Below, one piece after another: positions 1-10,846 of a stretch of 64,000 nt of DNA (the first letter of the stretch is position 1; each line of letters begins with the position of its first letter). This DNA is from Spiroplasma ixodetis Y32 (GTDB taxonomy: Bacteria > Bacillota_I > Bacilli_A > Mycoplasmatales > VBWQ01). The stretch covers positions 372,001 through 436,000 of the forward strand of contig NZ_CP127039.1 in assembly GCF_030316605.1 (NCBI RefSeq), written 5' to 3'. A program made the translations under genes and the position numbers. Below the pieces are notes generated by a model. It was not told where the DNA came from, made no database searches, and saw nothing but the letters and a program-made list of their open reading frames with translations.

Positions 1-448
1 TTATGAAAAAACAACCAATAATTTAATTGTGAAAGTAATCAAAAACGCAAAAAGTAAAAATCTTTTGCAGTTTGCAAGAAACCATATTTCTTCAAAGTGT
101 GATGTACATACTGATTCTTGAAAAGGATATCGTGATTTCAAATCACTTTTCTCTAATCACAAAACAGTTAACCATCAAGATGGTTATGTTTCAAAAATTG
201 GCGTAAATACCAATCAAATTGAATCAGTATGAAAACATATACGAAGAACATTTAAAACACATATCAAAGTTGCAAAACATCATGTTCATTTATATGCCAA
301 AGAAGCTGCATATAAATTCAACAAGATACCTACTTTTGGAACTGTAATGCTATGTTTCATTTAAAAATGTGGGGAGAAGTCCGTAGATAGGCTTTTCTCA
401 GCATTTATGTGATAAAATTTAAAAATAGTACATAAAGGGAGAAAAGCC
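1..448 (+). mobile_element. IS1595-family element, 3' part (copy 1)
   Basis: The 3' end of an element found about ten times in the window; its 5' part lies outside. It encodes the C-terminal part of the DDE transposase (stop 362-364), including the N-I-E-S-x-W-K-H stretch typical of IS1595. The true right end is the outer hairpin ending gagaaaagcc at 448, because the duplicated target sequence of intact copies starts just after it. The insertion site ttaaatat matches that of copy 2 (10860-11805). Confidence 0.9.
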
Positions 449-534
449 TTAAATATTTCATTTTAAACTACACCTCAACTAATAATATAAAGTTATAAAA
501 ACTTTTATTGGTCCAAAAAGTGTGTCTAATCTAC
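449..534 (-). mobile_element. 5' end fragment of IS481-like element
   Basis: Reverse-complement match, with about two mismatches, to 10774-10859, the 5' end of the IS481-like element up to its IS1595 insertion. It includes the start codon of that transposase and the terminal repeat containing ggtccaaaaagtg. So the window begins with a second copy of the same nested IS481::IS1595 composite, in opposite orientation. Confidence 0.8.
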
Positions 535-615
535 AAAAAAAATTAAAAAATACATAGTAAATTTTAAAATTAAAGTTATAATAATAATTGTAAAAAAAAT
601 AATTATTATAATTTT

Positions 616-706
616 GGAGTGGTACTCAAGAGGCTGAAGAGGACTGATTGCTAATCAGTTAGGACGGGAAACTGTCGCGAGAGTTCGAATCTCTCCCATT
701 CCGCCA
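616..706 (+). tRNA. tRNA-Ser(GCU)
   Basis: Cloverleaf with long variable arm. Acceptor ggagtgg pairs with ccattcc; anticodon loop gives GCT between gatt and aatc; T arm ttcgaat; CCA is encoded. A hairpin with a T run follows at once. Confidence 0.95.
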
Positions 707-712
707 TTATTT

Positions 713-737
713 AAAAAGCATTAATTGCTTTTTTTAC
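713..737 (+). terminator. Rho-independent terminator after tRNA-Ser
   Basis: Stem aaaaagca / ttgcttttt with loop ttaa, continuing into a T run. It sits 7 bases after the tRNA and before cls. Confidence 0.7.
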
Positions 738-806
738 TTTTAAATAATAAATTTATTAATAATTAGATATAATTTAATAAAGAACTCTTTATATTAAGGA
801 GAAATC

Positions 807-2330
807 ATGCGTAAACGAGTAAACTTACTTTTATCATTAATCTTATATATTGCTTTGATTGCAACAATAGTTTTTGTTATATTTAATTATATTAAATATT
901 CATGAATTATTTTGATGATAATTATTACTTTAACTATTTTAACTGGTATTATTATTTTCATTACCAATCGTATGCAAGATGCAAAACTATCATGAATTAT
1001 GGTTACCTTATGTTTGCCAATCATCGGTATTTTTTTATATTGAACTTTTGGTCGTCCTTATCGTTATCGACGAAAACAAAAAGCTTATTTAAAAACAAAT
1101 AGTTATTTTTATACCCAAGAAGATTGAACTTTTGCTAATTCAATTTTAGAATCAAAAAAAATAACTTTGAGTGAGGATACTTTATCTTTATTTAACTATA
1201 CAACAAGAATTTCTCATCGACCATTTTATAATAATACTGATGTTCAAATTTTAAATAATGGTCCTAATAAATTTGTTAAATTAATTGAAGATTTAAAACA
1301 AGCAAAAAGTTATATTTTTATTAATTATTTTATTCTTGGTGAGGGGGAGCTATTAGAAGTAATTATTAATGTTTTAAAAGCAAGGATTGAAGCAGGAGTT
1401 AAAGTTTATATGATTTATGATGCTGTTGGTTCATATTTTAGTTTATCTAAATATAAAATATGAAAAATGAAAAAAATGGGAATTATTATTCATAAATTTT
1501 CACCACTTAGATTACCGTTTATGACAGGAAATTATAATTTTCGTAATCATCGTAAAGATATTATTATTGATGGGAATATTGGCTATGCTGGTGGAGTTAA
1601 CTTAGCAGATAACTATATTTATCTTTCTGCAAAGTATGGCTTTTGAAGAGATACCCAAATTAGAATTGTCGGGGAAGCTGTTAAATCAATTGATTTAATA
1701 TTTAGACAAGATTGAAATTTTATTACTGGTAATATTCTTGATATTACTGCTGAAAAATCTGAAATAAAAATTAAAAATAATATTATTGTCCAAGTAATTG
1801 ATGATGGACCGATTACTAAGGAAACAATTCAAAAAGATTTATTTATTAAATTTATTAGTAATGCTAAAAAGCGAGTTTGAATTAGTACTCCTTATTTAAT
1901 TCCAACTAGTGATTTAATCACTGCATTGCGTAATAGTGCTTATTCTGGTGTTGATGTTAGATTATCATTACCCGGAATTACTGATAAATTTTTATCATTA
2001 GATATGTCAAGAACTTATTATGATTCATTGATTGAGTCAGGTGTTAAAATTTATGAATATAATAATGTTTTTAACCATTCTAAGTCTGGTATTTTTGATG
2101 ATGATATTACTATTATTGGTTCAACTAATCTTGATTATCGTAGTCTTTATTCAGATCATCAAACTTTAGTAATTGTTTATGATAGTAAAACAAATAGTGA
2201 TTTATCTGCTTCATTTGAAAAAGATTTTATTCATTCTAGTTTAATTATTAGTAATCCACTAATACATCGTAGTTTTGTCTATCGGGGTGTATTTTTATTA
2301 TTGCTTAGAATTTTAGCACCATTATTTTAA
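807..2330 (+). CDS. cls: Cardiolipin synthase (phospholipase D family)
   Basis: 507 aa, code 4. Predicted to join two phosphatidylglycerols into cardiolipin at the membrane. Two N-terminal membrane segments (about residues 6-28 and 32-54) precede two PLD catalytic HxKxxxxD motifs: H-R-K-D-I-I-I-D near residue 247 and H-S-K-S-G-I-F-D near 423, the second followed by I-G-S-T-N-L-D. Length and layout fit bacterial Cls. The start is set by AAGGAG 8 bases upstream; TATAAT lies at 768-773. Four TGA codons in the N-terminal third read as Trp. Confidence 0.93.
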
Positions 2331-2380
2331 AAAAATTTAGTATAATTAGGTAAATATTAATAATAAGGTGGTCATAATTT

Positions 2381-3082
2381 ATGGGTTGAAGTCGACGAAT
2401 TAAAAAAATTAAAGAATATTTTAGTGATGAAAATCAACCTAATTTGGATATTTCTAAATTATCAGAAGACAATGAAAAAAAAACTCCTTTTTTTAATAGG
2501 TTTAAAAAACAAAAAAAATCTAATAAATCTTCTACTTTAACGAATAATAAAAAACGTAATAATATTTTTTTAAATTTTAGAAGAAGATCAACTATTCAAA
2601 TTATTAAACATTTAGAAAATAAAAATATTTTTAACTTATTTTTTTATACTGATGTTAGTAATATTACATTAATATTAGAACAAGGAATTAAACCTTCTTC
2701 ACAAATTAAATTATTGTCAAAGCAAGAATATATTGTTTGAACTTATTTAGAACATGCTACTTATTTAGAATTAGAGTTAGGTAATTCAACACGTCATTTT
2801 TTTTGAAAGTGATGTGCAGAGCAAAATGTTGATGTTAATAAAATAGCTATTATTTCTGTTGATATTCATAAACTATTTCAAAGCACTATTAAAGATTGAG
2901 GTTTAAATGTTGATACTAATCGTGTTCAAATATATGAAACAATTCCTGTTGAAGCTATTGATTGAATTTTGGTTAAAGATCGCAAAATGTTTCGTTTAGC
3001 TAAATTATATATTGATAATCAAAGACTAAAGTTAAAACTTTTCCAAGGAAATAATGGTAATATTACTTTAGGCTCTGATTAA
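2381..3082 (+). CDS. Conserved hypothetical protein, Lys-rich N-terminus
   Basis: 233 aa; not recognised. Residues 1-75 are highly basic and probably disordered (K/N/R runs). From about residue 80 there is a compact domain with a C-terminal T-Y-L-E-L-E-L-G-N-S-T-R segment and several Trp codons (TGA). No signal peptide or membrane segment. The start follows AAGGTGG. It lies 14 bases before the EAL-like gene, suggesting cotranscription. A cytosolic nucleic-acid- or membrane-associated role is possible but unproven. Confidence 0.7.
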
Positions 3083-3096
3083 ATGGAGGTAAAATT

Positions 3097-4881
3097 ATGC
3101 GTTGATCTGCAATTGTAATTATTGCTTTAATTCCTTTTATGACAATAATAATTATTTTATTTATACGTTTAAATCATCGTAATAATCAATATTATAATGT
3201 TATCCATGGTGATTTGTTAAGTTTAGTTCCATTGAAAATTGATTTAAAAAATGAAATTATTACTTTTTCTGAACGCTTAGAAGTTTTAAATCGTAAAAAA
3301 CGAATTTCATTGTTTGTATTTAAATCAATGATGAATCGTAAAACTAAAGTAAAAATTGAAATTTTTATTCAAGATTTATTAGTGAATAAAGTTCCATTTG
3401 AGCCGTGTCATTTTTCGGTTTCCTTTCAATTAGGAAGTAAAGTTATTGTTTATGATTTATCAATTGATTATTTTGATAATAATAATAAAGTTTTGTATGG
3501 TCAAATGCAAAGTAATATTCGTTATAATCGTTTTGCTATTTCACAAGCAATTATTTTACAACAAAATGAGTTAACAGTGGTAAAGTCAGTTTTTGTACAA
3601 ACTATTTTAGATAATTTTAGTCAAAAAAAATATAATAAAAAAATAAATAGTCAATTTGAATATATGATTTTAATAAAAATAAAAAATTATTTAGCATTAG
3701 AGAATATTTTAACTGTTAATAATATTGAACGAATGGAATTATTAATTTCATATTATAGTAAAATAACTTTAGGATTAGATAATACTATTATTTGTAAATA
3801 TTATGATGGTCAGTTTTTAATTTATTCTAGAAATAAGAAAATAAATTTATATCGATTCCAAAAAAAAATAAATAGTTATATTAAACGTAATTTAGTAGAA
3901 AAAAGTAGTTATTTGCAGATTCAAAGTCAAATATTATGTGTTTATGCTTCAGTAAAAACTGATGCTTCAAATGTCTATATATTATATAATAAAATTATTG
4001 ATAAGAATCAATTAGAAGTAGTACAAAGTAGAGACTTAATTGAAATTAAATTGAAGACAAATGATATTTTAAATTATCCCGATTATAATCATTATTCACT
4101 TCTACAATCAGAACAAATGGAAAAATTATTAAGTGTTAGTATTAGACCGGTATATAAAAGTGATAATTCAAATGAGCCAAATTGTTACTATGCTTGATGA
4201 AATTTTGTTAAAAATTCTTATTATGTTTCGTTTATTGTTTTGATGCGTAATATTCAAGATTCGGGATTGTGGTGAAAAGTAAATGAGCCTTTATTTATTC
4301 AAACATTTGAAAAATTTGCGAAATTAAAACAAGAAAAAAACCTTATTCTTCCTGTTAGTTTAATTGAGTTACAAGATAAAACTATTTTAACAAAGTTGAT
4401 TGCTCTTGTTAATAAGAGAAAAAATCTTTTTGAAAATTGTGATTTAATTTTTGATTTTCAAGATATTGGTGAAATTAATAGTTGGAATAAGTATGATTCA
4501 ATTATTAAAACTATTCGTAGTAATAAAATAAAAATTTCTTTTACTCATGATTTACGTCATATTGATAATTTTAAATTAATTAATCATTTTAAGCCTGATT
4601 ATGTAGTTTTAACTTCTAATTTATTAGAACAAGTTACTTTTAGTTTTAGTAAATATATTGATGTTATTATTTGTTTACATTATTTAAGAATTTTAGGTAT
4701 TAAAAATATTTTAGCTCGTGGTATTATTAATGTTCCTGAAATTATTGTTTTAAAAGGATTAAAGGTTGACTATTTACTAGGAAAAGTATTAGAATCAGAA
4801 CAAGCAAATAAAGTGCTAGATGCTTTAAATTACCCAAATTATTGGAAGTGACATAAAAGTCAATCAACGAAAGGTGAATAG
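3097..4881 (+). CDS. EAL-like domain protein, membrane anchored
   Basis: 594 aa. One N-terminal membrane helix (residues 4-24), then a long middle region, then a C-terminal region (about 340-585) with the spacing of an EAL fold: S-I-R-P-V-Y near 345, and D-N-F-K-L-I-N-H-F-K-P-D-Y-V-V-L near 490, which resembles the fifth and sixth strands of EAL proteins. The E-A-L triplet and most metal ligands are absent, so c-di-GMP hydrolysis is doubtful; a degenerate EAL fold is inferred. GGAGG precedes ATG. Downstream proS starts 6 bases later. Confidence 0.6.
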
Positions 4882-4887
4882 ATCATT

Positions 4888-6339
4888 ATGAATAATGCAA
4901 AGAATAAAAATATTACAGCAAGAGAGATTGATTTTGCCAAATGATATACTGATGTTATTAAGCAAGCAGAACTTTGTGATTATGGCGCAGAAAATGGTTC
5001 AGCAGCTGGTACCATTATTTTTCGCCCTCGCGGATATGCAATTTGAGAAAATATTCAACATTTATTAAATCAAAGATTTAAAATTTTAAATATTGAAAAT
5101 GTAATGTTACCACTTTTAATTAGTCAAAAAGCATTTCAAGTTGAAAAAGATCATATTGAGGGTTTTGCACCAGAATGTGCAACTGTAACTAAAGTTGGAA
5201 ATAATCAATTATCAGAGGAACTAATTATTCGTCCTACTTCAGAAGTTTTATTTTGTCGTCATTTTTCAAAAATAATTAGTTCATATAAACAATTACCATT
5301 ATTATATAATCAATGATGTAATGTTGTTAGATGAGAAAAAAATACAAAACCATTTTTAAGAACTAGTGAATTTTTATGACAAGAAGGACATACAATGCAT
5401 AATAACGATGAAGAAGCAAAAAACTTTACATTAAAAATGATTAATTTGTATGCTGATTTTGTTGAACAACAATTAGCAATTAAAGTTATTGTTGGTGCAA
5501 AAACAATTCACGAACGTTTTGCTGGGGCAAAAATGACATATACAATTGAAACTATGATGCAAGATGGACAAGCATTACAAGCCGGTACTAGTCATTATTT
5601 TGGTCAAGAGTTCACAAAGGTATTTAATATTAAATTTAGTAATAAAGACAATAAACAAGAATTAGGATATCAAACATCATGAGGTGTATCGACAAGATTA
5701 ATTGGTGCTTTAATTATGGCGCATAGCGATGATCTGGGTTTAGTATTGCCATCTACAATTGCACCGCATCAGATTATGCTTTTAAATTTATCACCTAAAA
5801 GTGATAAAATTAAAATAACTGTTGAAAGAATATTTAAAATTTTAAGCTCTCATTTCCGAGTATTAATAAATGATGATAATAAAAGTTTTTCTTATAAGAA
5901 AAGTGAAAGTCAAATTAAAGGTATTCCAATTACTATTGCAATTGGTGAGCAAGAAATTGAAAACCAAACAATTAAATTAATTTTACGTCATAACTTGGAT
6001 ACTATTGATGTTGAAATTAATAATGAAAAACTATTAGTAACAACTATTATTAATCAATTAAATAAATTAAATAAAGATTTATTTAATAATTCACAAAAAA
6101 AAATAAATACAAGTTTAAAAGAATTAACAGATTTCAATGAATATCATAAATTAGTTAAAATTCATAAAGGTTTCTTTATTGTACCTTTTTGTGATCAAAT
6201 AAAGTGTGAAGAAGAAATTAAAAGTTTAACTGGTACAACATCACGTTGTATTCCTTTAGAACCGTATAAAAAACCAAGTAATTGTTTTAAGTGTCAAACT
6301 CCTAATAGTGTCTGAACTTATTTTGCAAGATCATATTAA
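4888..6339 (+). CDS. proS: Prolyl-tRNA synthetase
   Basis: 483 aa, short (archaeal/eukaryal-type) class II ProRS as in other Mollicutes. Motif 2 is seen as V-V-R-W-E ... F-L-W-Q-E-G-H-T (near residue 150-170); motif 3 as H-S-D-D-L-G-L-V-L-P near 278. A-G-T-S-H-Y-F-G-Q is the proline-binding segment. The anticodon-binding domain follows, and a C-terminal zinc-like region carries paired Cys. No bacterial editing insertion. Charges tRNA-Pro; a tRNA-Pro(UGG) is at 42350. Internal TGA codons read as Trp. Confidence 0.95.
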
Positions 6340-6414
6340 AATTAGTCAGTTAAATAGAAATAAAATAGATGAAAGATAATTATTTGTTCTTAAATTATTA
6401 TTGAGGTGATAATA

Positions 6415-6771
6415 ATGAAAGAACAAATAAGTGCTGATAAGCAACTAATTGCTGCTATTTTTGTTAAATATGAACAAGCAAAATTAACATTAGCAAATAA
6501 TAATTTTAAAGAAAATTATGTTTTGAAAGAGGATAGTGTTCACTATGCTAATAAGATAGCAATAAATAAGGATTTAAAAAATTATGAAAAACATGTGCAA
6601 ATTGTTGATACAGTTTTAGCATTATTACCAAAAAATGAATATAGTTATATTGTTAGAATGTTCTTAGTTAAATCAAATAAAAATTGATGAAAAAAATATT
6701 ATCATATCAAATAATATGAAAAATTAGAAAAAACGGCTATTAAGCGTTTTTTATACTTATATTTAATTTAA
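6415..6771 (+). pseudogene. MG284/MPN403-like protein, in-frame stop
   Basis: The open frame gives 99 aa ending W-W-K-K-Y-Y-H-I-K then TAA (6712-6714). The same frame continues Y-E-K-L-E-K-T-A-I-K-R-F-L-Y to a second stop at 6769, matching the usual C-terminus of the Mollicutes MG284/MPN403 family (W-W-x-K-Y-Y-S-x-S-T-Y-Y-R-x-K-x-x-A-I). So one CAA-to-TAA-like change seems to have shortened it by about 19 residues. The family resembles sigma-like helix-turn-helix ends; its function is unknown. GAGGTG lies 6 bases before the ATG. Confidence 0.55.
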
Positions 6772-6780
6772 GGATATAAA

Positions 6781-8171
6781 ATGAATATTAATAGCATTGA
6801 TTTATTTAATTCGCGTAGTTTTTTAGAACAAAAGATGAATTTAACGAGTGATGTAAAAAACAGTCCCATTTATGAAAAAGAATTATTTTTAATTCCAAGA
6901 TTTACAGTGGTTGGCTTTCCGATCCAAACTTTGCAAAAAAGCAGTTATTATTATATTGAACTTTAAATTGTATAAGCATATAGTTATGATTTTGATATTA
7001 ACAAAGAACCAAGTGAAGAATTACTTGACGATGTAACGTTTCAATATGATTTGAATTATAGTAATATTAAGCAAGCAAGTGGACAACTTGTGATATCTAA
7101 ATCAATTAAGTGAGTATTTCTTACTTCTTCATATTTAGAATTACTTGAAAATAATAAACTTGGTCCATATGCTGATATTTCTTTTTTACATATGGTTATG
7201 AAAACTTATAAGATAATTTTACCAGCAATAGCAATTAAAAAAGATAATATAAATATTTTAAATTATAGTTTTAATTGTAAAAAACCTAGTAATTTAAAGC
7301 AAGTTCGTCATATTAATAATAAACATAATTATTGGAACACTTAGTTTTTACTTTAATAGTAATCCACAGTATCAATTACAAATTAAACCAAAAATGTTTA
7401 TTACAACAAATTTTAATTTGAAAATTAAAAATCCCATTATTTTAACGACAGATTTCTCTGATGAAGGATTTTATGATATTTTTTCTAAAAAGATTATGAA
7501 GAACATGATAGTTGGTGGAAAATCAAGATTAGATGAGGTTTTTAAGTTTTCTGGTAATAATATTAATAATGCAAATATAGTGCCAATAAAAATAAAACGT
7601 TATCTAGTATCACATTTTCCAAAAGTAAAAGATTGTTATAATGATAAAGAAACAATATTACGTAAAATATTAATATTTAATAATAATTTTGATTTACAAT
7701 AAAATACATCATTAAATATTAATGAAAATCTATCAAAATTTTATCAAAATAATAAAATACCAGCTTTTTTATTACGTAATAAAAAAAATTGATGAATATT
7801 ATTTAGAATTTTATAGCACTATTTATAATAGCATTGTAAATAAAATAGTATTGAATGATGAAATAGGAAAAAATCAATTTGATTTACCAAGGTTTGAAGA
7901 TTTTCACTTTAATATAAATATTCCATTTAATTTTCAAACCTTTTTTAAATATGATATTAATTTAAAATTTATTGAAGAAAGTAGTGAACCAATTATTGGT
8001 GGTCCATATCATTCTATTTTTATTAAAAAATTAATAAGAAATAATAGTGAAAATTGAGTGGCAGCCACTAATTTTAGTTTAACTTACAATGAAATATTAA
8101 AATTTTATAGTAGTGATAACTTTAGTTTTATTGATTATAAGTATTTAATTCATAGTCAAATAAAGGTATAA
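6781..8171 (+). pseudogene. Decayed protein gene, several stops and shifts
   Basis: The reading continues over about 460 codons, but with in-frame TAA near 6964 and 6973, a frame change near 7330, TAA near 7700, and another frame change near 7790. The protein pieces read smoothly into each other (for example ...F-Y-F-N-S-N-P-Q-Y-Q-L then M-F-I-T-T-N-F-N-L), so this was one gene. No family recognised; beta-rich, repeated I-P-x-x-F-Q type segments, no TM seen. It abuts the membrane protein at 8173 and may have formed a pair with it. Confidence 0.6.
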
Positions 8172-8172
8172 A

Positions 8173-8646
8173 ATGTTTATACGTAGGTTACAAATTAGCA
8201 TTTTAATTATTACTATCACTATTACATTAAGTATTATGTTATTTTTTATTATCAAAAATTTTTCAACTAATAAAAATTTAAATAAAATGGTAAAAGAATA
8301 TGATGTAGAATTAGAGACCGTAGATGATAAAAAAGAAAATTTAAATCCAGACATAGTTGTAGAAGCTATTGATATTAAAAAATTAAATGAAAGTATTACA
8401 ATTATTTTAGATAAAAATAGTACTATCTTAGCAAATCAGTCACAGTTTATATATAAAATACAATTTAATCAAGATTTATTTCAATACATATTTTTAAAGT
8501 TAATTATTAAAACATTTCCACAATGAAAAATTAATAATTTTATTTTTCATTTTAATATTTTAAATAATGCTGTATGAGTTGAATATAATATTAATTTAAA
8601 ACTAGATTATTTAGAATGATATTTTAAAATAACAAATAAAATTTAA
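8173..8646 (+). CDS. Single-pass membrane protein, unknown
   Basis: 157 aa. An N-terminal membrane helix (about residues 8-29) is followed by a basic stretch and an external or cytosolic domain with acidic segment V-E-L-E-T-V-D-D-K-K-E-N. Not recognised. The ATG is one base after the stop of the decayed gene and AAAGG precedes it, suggesting translational coupling in the ancestral operon. Its frame is intact although its partner is dead. Confidence 0.65.
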
Positions 8647-8706
8647 TGCTCTATGTTATACTAAGTATAACTATTAATAAAAATGATTTAAATTAGGAGT
8701 GAATTT

Positions 8707-8961
8707 ATGAATATTTTAAGTGAAATTCATAAAATTGTTAAAGAGGATTATCCAGAAATTAAAGAAAAAATTACACCGAAAACTAAATTTAAAGATGTAA
8801 AAATTGACTCTCTTGGATTAGTAATGATTGTTCTTAAATTAGAAAAAGAGCATCATGTAAAAATTGATGATAATAAATTACTGGATTTACAAACAAAAAC
8901 AGTTAATGATTTAATAAATGAAATTGAGAGATTAGAATCAGCAGAAAATAAAAAAAAGTAA
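8707..8961 (+). CDS. acpP: Acyl carrier protein
   Basis: 84 aa, the usual length. The phosphopantetheine site is D-S-L at residues 34-36 (Ser35) in K-I-D-S-L-G-L-V, where D-S-L-D is more common. Helices II and III follow. A soluble cofactor protein carrying acyl chains; Mollicutes lack full fatty-acid synthesis, so it probably serves lipid acylation. Own start with AGGAG. Precedes fur by 25 bases. Confidence 0.9.
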   Translation: MNILSEIHKIVKEDYPEIKEKITPKTKFKDVKIDSLGLVMIVLKLEKEHHVKIDDNKLLDLQTKTVNDLINEIERLESAENKKK

Positions 8962-8986
8962 TATTATATTTTATCAGGAGATTAGT

Positions 8987-9448
8987 ATGAATAAAAATTT
9001 TGAAAATATTATCCAAAAGTTGAAAGATAAAGACTATCGTTTAACTGATGTTCGTAAAGCAGTTATTAAAGTATTAACGCTTAAGCAACATGTTAGTATT
9101 AATGATATTATTAGTTTTTTAACAAAAGAAGGTAATGATAATATTAATATTATGAGTATTTATAATACTATTGATTTATTAATGACAGAACATATTATTC
9201 ATGCTAATGTTTTTGAAGGAAAACAAATAATTTATGAACTATCAGAAAATACCGTTCATATTATTTGTAATTTTTGTAATAAAATTATTCATGCTTCTTT
9301 CGAAGATAAACAACAAATTTCACCATTACAAGAAGAAAAACTTGAAAAATTAGCAACTAAAAATAATTTTTATTTTTCACATTATAAGTTAGAAATTCAT
9401 GGAATTTGTGATAAATGTGAATTAAAAATAAAAAAAATGAAATTTTAA
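8987..9448 (+). CDS. Fur/PerR-family metalloregulator
   Basis: 153 aa. N-terminal winged helix (Y-R-L-T-D-V-R-K-A-V near residue 17; S-I-Y-N-T-I-D recognition region near 62), then a dimer domain with C-x-x-C pairs (C-N-F-C near 101 and C-D-K-C near 145) for structural zinc. Represses iron- or peroxide-related genes in relatives; I cannot say which subfamily. Preceded by CAGGAG. Confidence 0.9.
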   Translation: MNKNFENIIQKLKDKDYRLTDVRKAVIKVLTLKQHVSINDIISFLTKEGNDNINIMSIYNTIDLLMTEHIIHANVFEGKQIIYELSENTVHIICNFCNKIIHASFEDKQQISPLQEEKLEKLATKNNFYFSHYKLEIHGICDKCELKIKKMKF

Positions 9449-9507
9449 TTGAACTTAAAACTTCTTTCGCGTAAAATTGAACATGTACTATTTAAATTAA
9501 ATATTTT

Positions 9508-9582
9508 AGGGGTGTAGTTCAATGGTAGAACATCGGCCTTCAGATCCGAGTGTTGTGGGTTCGAGTCCTGCCACCCCTGCCA
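9508..9582 (+). tRNA. tRNA-Trp(UCA)
   Basis: Acceptor aggggtg/cacccct, anticodon loop cttcaga giving TCA, T loop ttcgagt, CCA encoded. It reads UGA, consistent with the many in-frame TGA codons and genetic code 4. Confidence 0.95.
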
Positions 9583-9590
9583 TTATTAAA

Positions 9591-9628
9591 AATCACTTTT
9601 AAATATTTCTCATAAAAGTGAATTTTTT
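9591..9628. terminator. Bidirectional terminator, tRNA-Trp / degV
   Basis: Inverted repeat aatcactttta / taaaagtgaattttt between the tRNA and the convergent degV gene; T runs on both strands. Confidence 0.7.
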
Positions 9629-9629
9629 A

Positions 9630-10520
9630 TTATAATTTTGGTAATTTATCTTTATTTAAATTAAAAGCAACAAAACTGAAGGTTCCAATTCCTGTATGAG
9701 CACAAATTACATTTGCTAAATTAATAGTTTTGACGTTTTTAATGTCATAATCTTTAACAAATTTTGTAACTTTTTCTATTTCTTTTGCCTCAGCAAAAGC
9801 ATGAATAATGTAAAAAAGAGTAATACTTTCTATTTTTTTACTTTTATTAATTTCTTTAAGAGTATTTTTAATAGCTTTATCTCATGTTCTTGTTTTATCA
9901 AATTTATCAATGGTTCCGTCAAAAGATAAAATTGGAGTTATTTTTAACATAGTAGCTAAGGCTGCTGCTGATTTTGAAATTCTACCACCACGAACTAAAT
10001 AATTTAAATCATAAGGTAAAATAAATGCTATATAGTTATCTCTTATTAATTTTAGTGCTTCTATAATATCATTAACATTATTTTTTTCGTTAAGTGACAT
10101 TTGATATGCTTTTTTAACTAATAGTCAGTTAATAACTGAAACACCATTACTATCAAAAACAAAAACTTTATCTTTAAAATTAGATTCTTTTGATAACATA
10201 GTAGCAGTGTTATATTGACCCGATAACCCCTTTGATAAAGGAATAAAAATAATCTTTTCAAATTTAGTTAAAGCATCTTCTCAAATTATACTCATTTGAC
10301 CAAGTGGTGTTTGCGAAGTTTTGGCAGATTGTTTTTCATGAACTATTCTATTATAGAATTCTTCATCCTTTAGAATGTTAGGGTCATCAGTAATAGTTGT
10401 ATCATCACTAAAAGTGATTAATAATGGACAAAATCCAATATTCATTTCTTTTAAATCTTTAATTGAAAATCCTGCAGAGGAATCAGCAACAATACCAATT
10501 TTTTTTTTCAATTTTCTCAC
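9630..10520 (-). CDS. DegV-family fatty-acid-binding protein
   Basis: 296 aa. N-terminal I-V-A-D-S-S-A-G-F, S-K-G-L-S-G-Q-Y-N-T-A motif (ligand pocket) near residue 97, and L-V-R-G-G-R-I-S-K-S near 177 are DegV/FakB hallmarks. Binds acyl chains for phosphorylation by FakA. Start follows AGGGTGAGAAA with TTG upstream; ATG at 10518-10520. Confidence 0.9.
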
Positions 10521-10773
10521 CCTAACTATAATATTTTTTACTTATTTATTAAATTATAACATATATTTTTTACTTAAAAATGGACTTTCATTGTTGAAAG
10601 ATATATAAAATAGTTAATTATGTTGTTTTTGGAGTGGTTGATTCTTGCTTCTTAGATCTTTTTACCAGAACATTAATTTTTAAAAAAACTGAATGTATTC
10701 TAAAAAAAATTGTGTTATATAATTAACACTAATTTTGACATGAAAGGATTTTATTAATAAATTAAATATTTTT
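10521..10773. other. Intergenic region upstream of degV
   Basis: AT-rich. On the minus strand it carries the degV leader with TATAAT-like sequence near 10550. On the plus strand ttgtgttatataattaacac near 10712-10732 resembles a promoter with an inverted repeat, followed by GAAAGGA, apparently leading to the small gene that IS481 interrupted. The last 17 bases (10757-10773) are the left copy of the IS481 target duplication. Confidence 0.4.
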
Positions 10774-10846
10774 GTAGATTAGAAACACTTTTTGGACTAA
10801 TAAAAGTTTTTATAACTTTATATTATTAGTTGAGGTGTAGTTTAAA

